Source: Guyparkeria sp. WRN-7 (lineage in GTDB: Bacteria > Pseudomonadota > Gammaproteobacteria > Halothiobacillales > Halothiobacillaceae). Taken from it: a stretch of DNA of 64,000 bases. The stretch spans positions 222,964-286,963 of the forward strand of contig NZ_LRFH01000004.1 of NCBI RefSeq assembly GCF_001641825.1. Reading direction: 5' to 3'. Below, in pieces: positions 29,554 to 36,991 of the stretch; position 1 is the stretch's first letter; each line of letters begins with the position of its first letter. The notes beneath the pieces were generated by a model. It saw only the letters and a list, made by a program, of their open reading frames with translations, was not told where the DNA came from and searched no databases. The position numbers and the translations under genes are program-made.

Positions 29554-30243
29554 CTAGCCGGGCGGGGAAACCAATTCGTCCTGCAATGCCTCGATCCGCC
29601 GCGACCAGCTCGCCAGCACGGTCTGCATGTCCAGGGCGCACTCACTCAACACGTGGCGCTCCCGGTCCTCGAGAACAGCCGGATCAGGCCATGACCCGTT
29701 CGCCGCCTCCAGCGCCCGGTCTCGAGCGATCAGCAGGTCGCGCACCTGAGGCATGACCAGCGCCACCAAGGCGGTGAGCCAACGACCGACCAGCCAGGAG
29801 GGACGCGCCCGGTTGATCTCGAAGCCGTGCGGCAGACGGGCCAGCAACTCGCCGGCGGGGCGCATGGACTCGCCCGTCACCCAGCCATTGGTCGTGAACA
29901 GCCGTCGCGGCTGCCCCTGGGCATCCATGGAGATGCCAACAACATGGGAAAACCCCGGCTCGTCCGGCTCACCGACGAACAGATGGAAGTGCCCGTGCTC
30001 CTCCAGTGACCACTCCGACGGATCGTGGGCGTGGTAATAGAACCGGGCGCCGCTGACCGGGTCACGCGCATCGTCCTCCGGGAAATGCGCCCAATACTCA
30101 AAACCATTGTCGGCATGGTCGCGGAACAGCTCGGTCAGGACGGTCTGTCGATCCGCCTGCAAGGCCGACTGGATCGATTGCCACTCATCCAGAGCGGCCA
30201 GGCCGACCTCAATCCATTCCTGCTCAGCGGCGCTGTCGCGCAC
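29554..30243 (-). CDS. Protein of unknown function with His-rich motif (DUF6969-like)
   Basis: About 229 residues, no signal peptide. The central part has a compact block with YYHAH, then a HGHFHLF motif about 15 residues further on, spaced like a metal-binding or catalytic His cluster; the C-terminal third (about 150-229) is helical. The HGHFHLF block recalls a family I know as DUF6969, but I could not verify this. The start is uncertain: GTG 30243 has GGAG 8 nt upstream, and a TTG at 30273 would add 10 residues. It begins 52 nt after the Cys-repeat gene and precedes the rhodanese gene by 62 nt. Confidence 0.62.
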   Translation of the reverse strand: MRDSAAEQEWIEVGLAALDEWQSIQSALQADRQTVLTELFRDHADNGFEYWAHFPEDDARDPVSGARFYYHAHDPSEWSLEEHGHFHLFVGEPDEPGFSHVVGISMDAQGQPRRLFTTNGWVTGESMRPAGELLARLPHGFEINRARPSWLVGRWLTALVALVMPQVRDLLIARDRALEAANGSWPDPAVLEDRERHVLSECALDMQTVLASWSRRIEALQDELVSPPG

Positions 30244-30294
30244 GTCGGTCACTCCGTTGCGACCCTTAACCAAAATCCATCTGCATGGCGCGCC

Positions 30295-30765
30295 TTACTG
30301 ACCGCCCGGCGCGCAGGGGTTGCTGCCACGTGCCGACGGGGCACAGGGGTTGCCACCGCGCGCCGCTGGAGCACAGGGATTGCCACCGCGTGCCGCCGGA
30401 GCACAGGGATTGCCGCCACGTGCCGACGGAGCGCAGGGATTGCCACCGCGTGCCGACGGGGCGCAGGGATTGCCACCGCGTGCCGACGGAGCACAGGGGT
30501 TGCCACCGCGTGCCGACGGAGCACAGGGGTTGCCGCCGCGCGCCGACGGGGCACAGGGGTTGCCGCCACGTGCCGACGGGGCACAGGGGTTGCCGCCACG
30601 TGCCGACGGGGCGCAGGGGTTGCCGCCGCGCGTCTGGGCTGCCGCGGTCATCGGCATCAGGGTGGAAGCAGCCAGCGAGGCGCTGACAGTAAACGCCATC
30701 GCAGGCAGCGAGCTCTTCAGCGCGCGACGCGCACGGGCCTTTTGGGTGATCTTCTTCGATTCCAT
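30295..30765 (-). CDS. Exported protein of eleven Cys-Pro decapeptide repeats
   Basis: A 156-residue protein in two parts. Residues 1-44 are a basic N-terminus plus hydrophobic segment ending TAAAQ, a likely signal peptide. The rest is almost entirely a 10-residue unit, RGGNPCAPSA, repeated 11 times (two units read NPCAPAA; the last ends GGQ). The mature part therefore has 11 evenly spaced Cys, is rich in Pro, Gly and Arg, and contains no acidic residues. Differences between repeats are nearly all synonymous. I know no assigned function; Cys spaced by Pro and Gly suggests thiol chemistry, metal or sulfane sulfur binding. ATG 30765, GAGGAG 12 nt upstream. Confidence 0.85.
   Translation of the reverse strand: MESKKITQKARARRALKSSLPAMAFTVSASLAASTLMPMTAAAQTRGGNPCAPSARGGNPCAPSARGGNPCAPSARGGNPCAPSARGGNPCAPSARGGNPCAPSARGGNPCAPSARGGNPCAPAARGGNPCAPAARGGNPCAPSARGSNPCAPGGQ
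30298..30630 (-). repeat. Tandem 30-bp coding repeat, 11 copies
   Basis: Eleven adjacent units of exactly 30 bp (the last extended by one codon), encoding RGGNPCAPSA. Variation sits at third codon positions of the Arg, Gly, Asn, Cys, Ala and Pro codons; only units 8 and 9 change Ser to Ala, and the last unit changes more. This pattern points to selection on the peptide, not to a recent expansion. Confidence 0.95.
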
Positions 30766-30836
30766 CGGATATCGACTCCTCGTGGGGAAAATGGCGAGCG
30801 GTCACCCGCTCGCGCAATCAGACGGTTGGCAACGGC

Positions 30837-31502
30837 TTACGCCGTGTCATGTTGCCGCGAGGCACTGGCCTCACGTCCCAGGTCACGACCGAGCTCATCG
30901 GACTCGCCGGGGTCGTGCCCCTCGGTGATGTCCTCGGCCGAATAGACACCGTGACTGCGGCGCTCCAGGGCGCGCCCGGCGGCAAAACCGGCAATCGCCA
31001 TCACGATCATCGCGGCAACGATCCACCAGGGCGAAACACCCAGCAACTCGGGCACCGTGCGCGCGGAGGCCTGGGCACTGGTCACGATCGTCTGGATCAC
31101 GCTGCTGTCGTAAACCCCGGCAAAGGCCCAGATGCCGATCACCATGCCGAGCATGAACACCAGGCCATCGATGCGGCCGCTGCCGAACCCGACCACCGAG
31201 GTGCCGGGGCAGTAGCCGCCGATCGCGAAACCGGCGCCGATCAGGACCCCGCCCAGGACGGTGCCCCAGAGATACATCTCGGCCACGTAGAAACCCTGCG
31301 AGCCGAAGGTGTTGTCGACCTGCAGCAGCAGGATGCCGATCGCGGCGACGATGATCGCCGTGAACATGACCTTGAATACCGACCAGTCGGTGAGCCGGAA
31401 CTGGGCGGTGAGCTTGCAGGGCGAACCGAAGCCTGCCTGTTCGAGCACGAAGCCGAACAGCAGACCGGTCGCCAGTGCGGTACCCGCGGTGCCGTAATCC
31501 AT
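30837..31502 (-). CDS. YeeE/YedE-family sulfur transport protein, second half
   Basis: A 221-residue inner-membrane protein with four or five helices. It has the family motifs GFGSPCKL (about residue 27) and GGYCPGTS (about residue 94), each with a conserved Cys that in thiosulfate-transporting YeeE (TsuA) lines the substrate path. After about residue 190 comes a polar, charged cytoplasmic tail. Its ATG shares one base with the stop of the preceding YeeE gene (TAATG), so the two halves are made together and probably form one transporter. ATG 31502. Confidence 0.88.
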   Translation of the reverse strand: MDYGTAGTALATGLLFGFVLEQAGFGSPCKLTAQFRLTDWSVFKVMFTAIIVAAIGILLLQVDNTFGSQGFYVAEMYLWGTVLGGVLIGAGFAIGGYCPGTSVVGFGSGRIDGLVFMLGMVIGIWAFAGVYDSSVIQTIVTSAQASARTVPELLGVSPWWIVAAMIVMAIAGFAAGRALERRSHGVYSAEDITEGHDPGESDELGRDLGREASASRQHDTA

Positions 31503-32014
31503 TACCAGACCCTCCGCATGAACAGGCTGACCAGAAGACCGACCGCAAAGAACGCGATCAGGAAGACGAAGCCGGCGACGCCGAGCATGGCGGTGTTCGA
31601 TAGCCCCACCCCGCTGGTGCAGCCGGCCGCCAGGCGCGAACCGAAACCGGCAAGCAGACCGCCACCCAGGGCGAGCGCCAGGCGCGCACCGACACCGATA
31701 CGGCCCGAGCCGCGGTCGACCTTCACCCGGAACCGACCGGAAGAGATCGAGGCGAGGATGGCGCCGACCAGGGTGCCCACGGCCGCGAGCACAATCCACG
31801 CTGCGAGCGGATTGCCCTGGGCCATGCCGCCGAGATAGCCGTTCTCACGCGTTGCCTCCGGGGCGACCTGCAGACCGATTTCGGTGGCGACACGGGCAAA
31901 TGCGCCCGACGCACCCATGCCGTTGCCCACCAGAATGAAGGTGAGCAACAGGACCAGGCCGAGCACGATGCCGGCAATGAAGGGGGGCCATAGTGGCCGG
32001 ACTTGGCAAGACAT
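31502..32014 (-). CDS. YeeE/YedE-family sulfur transport protein, first half
   Basis: A 170-residue membrane protein with about four helices and the family motif SRLAAGCTSGVGLS (about residues 132-145) containing a conserved Cys. It is the shorter partner of the next gene; together they match the length of a full YeeE. The ATG at 32014 has AGGAGG 11 nt upstream; a TTG start 24 nt further up is less likely. It follows the SoxH-like gene after 117 nt, which include a hairpin. Confidence 0.87.
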   Translation of the reverse strand: MSCQVRPLWPPFIAGIVLGLVLLLTFILVGNGMGASGAFARVATEIGLQVAPEATRENGYLGGMAQGNPLAAWIVLAAVGTLVGAILASISSGRFRVKVDRGSGRIGVGARLALALGGGLLAGFGSRLAAGCTSGVGLSNTAMLGVAGFVFLIAFFAVGLLVSLFMRRVW

Positions 32015-32057
32015 TCGCGGATAAACCTCCTGGAACAAACGAACAGAATCCTTTGAT

Positions 32058-32078
32058 GGCCCGCCAATCCTGCGGGCC
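32058..32078 (-). other. Intercistronic hairpin between the SoxH-like and YeeE genes
   Basis: Perfect 7-pair stem GGCCCGC/GCGGGCC with a 7-nt loop and no T tract. It could lower read-through or protect the upstream message, giving more of the metallo-hydrolase than of the transporter. Confidence 0.4.
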
Positions 32079-32131
32079 TTGCCTTCAACAGCTTCCCTGG
32101 CCGGGGCCGGCGACCGCCCCGGCAGCTCTCA

Positions 32132-33157
32132 CTAGAACGCGGCGGCTTCGGCCTCGAGGTAGGCGAGCGAGGCGTATTTTCCGATGTTCTCCTCGAAGCC
32201 ATTGGTCACCGGGGCGTAATGCTGCACCCGCTCGTCGGCAAGCACGTACTCCTTCACCTTCGAGGGACTGGCCATCTCCTGGACGGCCTTCTCGGCCGCC
32301 TCGTAGATGCCGAGGAACAGAATGCGGTTGTTCTCGATCAGGTCCTCGGAGGGGAAGCCGTGGGCCGGGATCCAGTAACCATCCGGCACGGCCGCCTCGA
32401 GGGCGTCGTACAACTTGAAGGTGCCGAGGAAGCTTCCGTCATCCATGAAGGCAATGCGGTTGTTCATCGCCACGTCGCCGACATGCACGATCTTCTTCTC
32501 GACCAGCTCGAGGCAGATGTCGGACGGGGTGTGCGCGGTGCCGTAGAAGTGCACGCGCACGGTCAGGTCACCAAAGTCGAACTCGTCGCCGTGGCCGACA
32601 TCGTGATTCGGCGCGGTGACCACGGTGCCGGCAATCGCGTTGCCTGTGGAACGCTCCATCAGGCTCTTCCAGAACGTGCCCTGGTTGGTGCGAATCGCGG
32701 AGGTGGTCTTCGGGTGCGCGTAGATCGGCACATCGGGGTTTTCACGGACGAAGGCGTGATTACCCAGCCAGTGGTCGCCGTGGTAGTGGGTATTGAAGAC
32801 CGCGGCGATCGGCTTGTCGGTGAACTTGCGGATCTGACGCAACGCCATTTCGCCGATCTGCAGCGAGGCGCCGCTATCGAGGATCACCACGCCCTTCTCG
32901 GTGATGACGAAGGTGATGTTGCTCATCATCCCCTGGTTCGCCTCGGAGGGAAAACCCCAGGGGGAAACGATCACGTAGACGTTGTCGGCAATCCAGGTGG
33001 CCGGGATGTCGGGCATCGGCGGCCCTTCAAGCACCATCGCCTCCTCGGCGAAGACACGGGACGACCAGGCCAGGGGCGCCACGGCGATACCCGCGGTTGC
33101 GCCCAGGTTACGCAGGAAACGACGACGCGTTGCCAGGAACTGCTTCTCGAATTCCAT
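32132..33157 (-). CDS. Tat-exported metallo-beta-lactamase-fold hydrolase, SoxH-like
   Basis: A 341-residue protein with an N-terminal TRRRFLRNLG motif and hydrophobic stretch ending SSRVFA, a twin-arginine signal, so it is exported folded with its metal. The MBL fold shows THYHGDHWLGN (HxHxDH, about residues 128-138), a further metal His in APNHD/GTAHTP, and the HVGDVAMN Asp ligand. It resembles the SoxH/quinoprotein-relay zinc hydrolases found near sulfur-oxidation genes, whose reaction is not established. ATG 33157 has GGAGGAG 7 nt upstream. First gene of the set that continues to the rhodanese. Confidence 0.86.
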   Translation of the reverse strand: MEFEKQFLATRRRFLRNLGATAGIAVAPLAWSSRVFAEEAMVLEGPPMPDIPATWIADNVYVIVSPWGFPSEANQGMMSNITFVITEKGVVILDSGASLQIGEMALRQIRKFTDKPIAAVFNTHYHGDHWLGNHAFVRENPDVPIYAHPKTTSAIRTNQGTFWKSLMERSTGNAIAGTVVTAPNHDVGHGDEFDFGDLTVRVHFYGTAHTPSDICLELVEKKIVHVGDVAMNNRIAFMDDGSFLGTFKLYDALEAAVPDGYWIPAHGFPSEDLIENNRILFLGIYEAAEKAVQEMASPSKVKEYVLADERVQHYAPVTNGFEENIGKYASLAYLEAEAAAF

Positions 33158-33261
33158 AGCGATCTCCTCCAATGCGCCCCGCTCTGCCCCGTTATCTGTG
33201 CTTTTTTTCTTGGCGGGCATCCAGTCAGCGTCCGTACTCGCCGGACTGGCGGGTCGCGTGT

Positions 33262-33281
33262 ATTAGTTATCTCTAAATAAT
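33262..33281. promoter_or_regulatory. AT-rich palindrome, candidate Zur/Fur-type operator
   Basis: A 20-bp imperfect palindrome, ATTAGTTATCTCTAAATAAT, with 7 of 10 base pairs symmetric (ATTAnTTA...TAAnTAAT). It sits in an AT-rich patch of a GC-rich genome, between the divergent zur-like and SoxH-like genes, and covers the -10 and spacer of a predicted promoter for the latter. It shares the GTTAT element with gammaproteobacterial Zur boxes, but is not a close consensus match. Confidence 0.4.
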
Positions 33282-33292
33282 GATCGCCGCAA
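33264..33292 (-). promoter_or_regulatory. Predicted promoter of the SoxH-like/YeeE/Cys-repeat gene set
   Basis: On the minus strand TTGCGG (33292-33287) and TAACTA (33269-33264) are 17 nt apart. Transcription would begin near 33257, leaving about 100 nt of leader before the start codon. Confidence 0.4.
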
Positions 33293-33410
33293 CGCGAAAT
33301 TTCAATGTCACGGCGATCGACTTTACTGATTCCGAGTCAAGTTTGCTTTTGCCCTCGAGCTCGACCAACTGCGCTATGATGCCTGACACCAGCCGGATTG
33401 CAGCCACACC

Positions 33411-33872
33411 ATGTCCTGTGCCAACCACGACCAGTGCATCGACGATGCCCTCGCCCGCGCCGAGGCGATCTGCGCGCGAGCCGGCGCCCGGCTGACGCCG
33501 ATCCGCCGGGATGTGCTGCGTGAGGTCTGGTCGAACCACGAGGCCACCAAGGCCTACGACCTGATCGAGCGCCTCTCCCGCCACGGCGAACAGGTCAAAC
33601 CGCCGACGGTCTATCGCGCACTCGACTTCCTGCTCGAGCACGGCCTGATCCACCGCATCGAGAGCCTAAATGCCTTCGTCGGCTGCGAACACCCGCAGGA
33701 GGCACACCAGGCCATCCTGATGATCTGCGACCGCTGCGGCGACATTCAGGAGGATGACAACGCGGCGGTCCAGGCAGCCCTGCGCAAGCTCACGGGCGCT
33801 GCGGGCTTCACGCCGCGGTCGGCGGTCATTGAACTGCGCGGCCTCTGTCGCCGCTGCCGCGAGACCCACTGA
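33411..33872 (+). CDS. zur: Fur-family regulator, Zur type
   Basis: A 153-residue metal-sensing repressor. The winged-helix part runs through RLTPIRRDVLREV, AYDLIERL and KPPTVYRALDFLLEHGLIHRIES (about residues 24-85), which follows E. coli Zur almost residue by residue in pattern. The metal-binding half has CEHPQEAHQ, CDRCG and a C-terminal CRRC, giving the structural zinc Cys pairs. The N-terminus has two extra Cys (MSCANHDQC). It is divergent from the SoxH-like set, and a TATGAT (33375-33380) is a possible -10 box. Fur-type sensing of iron is less likely from sequence. Confidence 0.85.
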   Translation: MSCANHDQCIDDALARAEAICARAGARLTPIRRDVLREVWSNHEATKAYDLIERLSRHGEQVKPPTVYRALDFLLEHGLIHRIESLNAFVGCEHPQEAHQAILMICDRCGDIQEDDNAAVQAALRKLTGAAGFTPRSAVIELRGLCRRCRETH

Positions 33873-33926
33873 CGGCCACTCGCCCGTAACCGTCTTCCGA
33901 CAACCAGCCAATAGCGTCGTTCCGCC

Positions 33927-34526
33927 ATGAAGCATCCCAAGGACCCGCAAGCCATCGCCGCCCTGCGGCACGACCAGGTCATCCAGTGCGAACTGCTGGG
34001 CCAGCCCCTGACCCTGCATTCGACCTGGGGGCTGTTCTCGCCACGCGAGATCGACGCCGGCACCCGGCTGCTGCTCGCTCACACCGATATCCCGCCTGCC
34101 GGCAGCACTATCGTCGACCTGGGCTGCGGCTACGGCCCGATCGGTGCCGCCATGGCCAAGGCATGCCCGGAAAGTCGGGTGATTTTGCTGGACAAGGATT
34201 TCGTCGCAGTCGACTACGCCCAGGGCAATCTGGGACGCAACCGGCTGGAGAACGCCGAGGCACGGCTATCCAACGGGCTGTCGGCCGTCGATGGCGAGGG
34301 ATTCGACCGGCTCTACTCGAACGTGCCGGCCAAGGTGGGCAAGGAGATGTGGCAGATCATGCTGTTCGACACCTGGCAGGGGCTAAAGCCCGGCGGCGAG
34401 GTGTGGTTCGTGTCGATCAACGGCCTGCGCGAGTACTTCAAGCGCACCATGAAGGAACAGTTCGGCAACTACGACAAGGTCAAGCAGGGCAAGACCTACA
34501 CCGTCCATCGCGCCGTGAAGGAATAA
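33927..34526 (+). CDS. Class I methyltransferase, RsmC/MTS-like
   Basis: A 199-residue S-adenosylmethionine-dependent methyltransferase of the MTS (small domain) group, related to the catalytic half of the 16S rRNA G1207 methyltransferase RsmC. The SAM-binding motif is VDLGCGYGPIGAAMAK (about residues 62-77) and motif II is ILLDKD. Where RsmC-type N-methyltransferases have NPPF/Y, this protein has SNVPAK (about residue 131), so the catalytic motif is altered. It starts with ATG 33927 in the same direction as zur, 54 nt downstream, and may share its transcript. The target is not known. Confidence 0.75.
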   Translation: MKHPKDPQAIAALRHDQVIQCELLGQPLTLHSTWGLFSPREIDAGTRLLLAHTDIPPAGSTIVDLGCGYGPIGAAMAKACPESRVILLDKDFVAVDYAQGNLGRNRLENAEARLSNGLSAVDGEGFDRLYSNVPAKVGKEMWQIMLFDTWQGLKPGGEVWFVSINGLREYFKRTMKEQFGNYDKVKQGKTYTVHRAVKE

Positions 34527-34584
34527 ACACCGGCCGACTCAAGAGCGCCTCGAGAAACGACCCGGGCGCCTCGTGGCGAGGGCT

Positions 34585-35190
34585 TCAGACGACGCGCTTG
34601 CGGATGCGATAGATGGCGTGCTCGCCGAACCAGTTGGGCATCGCGCGCAGCAGCGGCGAGCTTTGACGGTTCTGGTCGACCACCGCCCGGTCGAGGATCT
34701 CGATGCCGAGACCTTCGCAGAGTGCCTCGAAGTCGCGCAGTGTGCACAGATGGATGTTGGGCGTGTTGTACCAGGGATTCGGCAGCGCCTTGGTGGTCGG
34801 CATCATGCCCTGCACGCCCAGCTGCCAGCGATTGCGCCAGTAGCCCATGTTGGGGAAGGTGACGATGCCCTCCTCGGCGACCTCGAGCATCTCGCCGAGC
34901 AGCCGCTCCGGGTGGCGGATCGCCTGGATGGTCTGGCTGACCACCACGAAGTCGAACGAGTGCCGGCCGAACCAGTCGCGGATGCCGTCATCGAGATCGG
35001 CCTGCACGATATTCAGGTCGGCGGCCACACCGCGAGCGACCCGCTCGTCGTCCACTTCCATTCCCACGCCGTGCACGCCACGCCTGGCGATCAGGTGGCG
35101 CAACAACGCACCGTCGCCGCAGCCCAGGTCGAGCACCCGGGCGTTCTCGCGGATCCAGCCGGTGACGATTTCCCAGTCCGGACGATTCAT
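34585..35190 (-). CDS. metW: Methionine biosynthesis protein MetW
   Basis: A 201-residue protein with a SAM-methyltransferase-like fold: [16 protein letters not shown] (about residues 18-33), the [14 protein letters not shown] stretch and [10 protein letters not shown] near residue 113 are MetW hallmarks. MetW works with MetX in homoserine acylation, possibly as an activating partner. Its ATG overlaps the metX stop by 4 nt, and this metX-metW pair is widespread in Proteobacteria. Confidence 0.94.
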   Translation of the reverse strand: MNRPDWEIVTGWIRENARVLDLGCGDGALLRHLIARRGVHGVGMEVDDERVARGVAADLNIVQADLDDGIRDWFGRHSFDFVVVSQTIQAIRHPERLLGEMLEVAEEGIVTFPNMGYWRNRWQLGVQGMMPTTKALPNPWYNTPNIHLCTLRDFEALCEGLGIEILDRAVVDQNRQSSPLLRAMPNWFGEHAIYRIRKRVV

Positions 35191-36383
35191 GCGCGACTCT
35201 CCTCGGCACCAGCCTCCTCGGTCAGGCTGCGGGCAATATTGTCGAAGTAGCCGCGCAGCACCTGGTGGTAATAGGGAATCGGCATCAGGAAGGCATCGTG
35301 CCCCTGATGCGCCTCGACCTCGGCATAGGAGACCGACTTGCCCGAGGCCAGCAGCGCGCGGACGATCTCGCGCGAGCGGGCCGGGGAGAAGCGCCAGTCG
35401 GAGGTGAACGAGACCACCAGGAAACGGGCCGTGGCCGGCGCGAGCGCCGTGGCCAGATCGTCATCGGCCTCGGCGGCCGGGTCGAAGTAGTCCAGCGCCT
35501 TGGTCATCAGCAAGTAGGTGTTGGCATCGAAACGATCGACGAAACTGGTGCCCTGGTAGCGCAGGTAGGACTCCACCTGGAACTCGACGTCGAAGCCGTA
35601 CTGCACCTTGCCCGAGCGCAGTTCGCGGCCGAACTTGGCCCGCATGGCGTCATCCGAAAGGTAGGTGATGTGACCCAGCATGCGCGCGAGCATCAGGCCG
35701 CGTCGCGGGATCACGCCGTGTTCGGCATACCGCCCTTCGTGGAAGTCCGGGTCGGTGATGATCGCCTGGCGGGCGACCTCGTTGAAGGCGATGTTCTGCG
35801 CCGAAAGCTTGGGCGCCGCCGCGATCACGACCGCATGGGCGACCGCCTCCGGGTAGCTGATCGCCCACTGCATCACCTGCATGCCGCCGAGGCTGCCGCC
35901 GGTGACGGCCGCCCACCGCGAGATGCCCAGCTTGCGCATCAGGGCGTGCTGGCTGTTGACCCAGTCACGCACGGTAAGGATCGGAAAATCCGGGCCGTAC
36001 GGGCGGCCCGTCTCCGGATTCTCCGACAGCGGGCCGGTCGACCCCTTGCAGCCACCGAGGTTGTTGACGCAGACGACGAAGAAGCGATCGGTGTCGATCG
36101 GCTTGCCGGGCCCGATGGCGGTGTCCCACCAGCCCGGCTTGCGGTCCTCGGGACGGTGCCGGCCGGCGGCGTGGTGATCCCCGGAAAGCGCATGGCAGAT
36201 CAGCACCGCATTGTCGGCGCGCTCGTTGAGCTCGCCGTAGGTTTCGTAGACCAGCTCGTAGCGCTCGATGCGACGACCGCAATCGAGCAGCAACGGCGTG
36301 TCGATCTGCGCGGACTTGGGCTCGACCAGGCCCACCGAACCGGGCTGATGCGTCGGGTTGTTCGTCGGGGCGGAATCGCTCAT
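35187..36383 (-). CDS. metX: Homoserine O-acyltransferase MetX
   Basis: Activates homoserine for methionine synthesis. The 398-residue alpha/beta-hydrolase has the nucleophile elbow [12 protein letters not shown] (about residues 154-165), the [10 protein letters not shown] oxyanion region near residue 65 and the C-terminal [12 protein letters not shown]is of the triad (about residue 361). Sequence family alone does not separate acetyl from succinyl donors; MetX proteins paired with MetW are often succinyltransferases, so the donor is left open. Begins 16 nt after yggT. Confidence 0.94.
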   Translation of the reverse strand: MSDSAPTNNPTHQPGSVGLVEPKSAQIDTPLLLDCGRRIERYELVYETYGELNERADNAVLICHALSGDHHAAGRHRPEDRKPGWWDTAIGPGKPIDTDRFFVVCVNNLGGCKGSTGPLSENPETGRPYGPDFPILTVRDWVNSQHALMRKLGISRWAAVTGGSLGGMQVMQWAISYPEAVAHAVVIAAAPKLSAQNIAFNEVARQAIITDPDFHEGRYAEHGVIPRRGLMLARMLGHITYLSDDAMRAKFGRELRSGKVQYGFDVEFQVESYLRYQGTSFVDRFDANTYLLMTKALDYFDPAAEADDDLATALAPATARFLVVSFTSDWRFSPARSREIVRALLASGKSVSYAEVEAHQGHDAFLMPIPYYHQVLRGYFDNIARSLTEEAGAEESRA

Positions 36384-36399
36384 GAGTCTCCTCGTTGGC

Positions 36400-36951
36400 T
36401 CAGCCCATCAGCAGGTTGCCGACGATCATCTGCGCCACCTGGATGATCAGCAGCACGGCCAGCGGCGAGAGGTCGATACCGCCGATCGGCGGCAGCACGC
36501 GGCGGACGGGCGCGACCACCGGGTCGGTCAGGTCGTCGAGAAAGGCCACGCCCGGCGACCGGTCATTGCCGAGCCAAGAGGCCACCGCGCGCAGCAGCAC
36601 CGTCCAGAAGAACAGGTTGGTGACCGTGAGGAAGGCGAAATAGAGGGTGCCGAGGAACAGGCCGGTGCCGCTCATGCCCACACCCTGCATCGCGGTGATG
36701 GCCAGCACCATCAGCGCGACCATTACCAGCGCGAACACCAGCGACGCCAGATCGTGACGGCCGACCGGCCGGATCACCATGCGAATCGGGTTGAGCACGG
36801 GATCGGTGATCTTGACCACCGCCTGGGTGACCGGGTTGTAGAAGTTCGCCTGGAACAGCTGCAGGAAATAGCGAGCGAAGGCGACGAAGATCACCAGCTC
36901 GAACAGCACCCGCACCAGAAAGACGCTCGGATCCCCGAAGCTACCGCTCAT
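36400..36951 (-). CDS. yggT: YggT-family membrane protein
   Basis: A 183-residue inner-membrane protein with two repeated YGGT units, each with two helices; the [15 protein letters not shown] and [16 protein letters not shown] phrases (about residues 49-63 and 139-155) mark the duplicated motif. Function in Proteobacteria is uncertain, with links to osmotic stress and membrane organisation. Start ATG 36951 preferred over a GTG 6 nt upstream. It follows proC by 40 nt, in the conserved yggS-proC-yggT order. Confidence 0.9.
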   Translation of the reverse strand: MSGSFGDPSVFLVRVLFELVIFVAFARYFLQLFQANFYNPVTQAVVKITDPVLNPIRMVIRPVGRHDLASLVFALVMVALMVLAITAMQGVGMSGTGLFLGTLYFAFLTVTNLFFWTVLLRAVASWLGNDRSPGVAFLDDLTDPVVAPVRRVLPPIGGIDLSPLAVLLIIQVAQMIVGNLLMG

Positions 36952-36991
36952 TTGCACTTATCTCGACATGTGGATTGGGTTCGACAACGGC

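Noticed and set aside
30298..30630. Regular 30-bp repeats suggestive of a CRISPR array
   Set aside because: The units are directly adjacent without spacers and encode a conserved peptide in one frame.
30249..30928. Long open frames on both strands through the 30-bp repeat, giving other repetitive proteins
   Set aside because: A 30-bp unit keeps every frame periodic, so several stay open by chance. Only the minus-strand frame has a signal peptide, a ribosome site and mainly synonymous differences between units.
30837..31799. A longer YeeE protein beginning at 31799
   Set aside because: The extra N-terminal part lies in another frame of the preceding YeeE gene and is Arg/Gly-rich without membrane character. 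ATG 31502 gives the proper family start.
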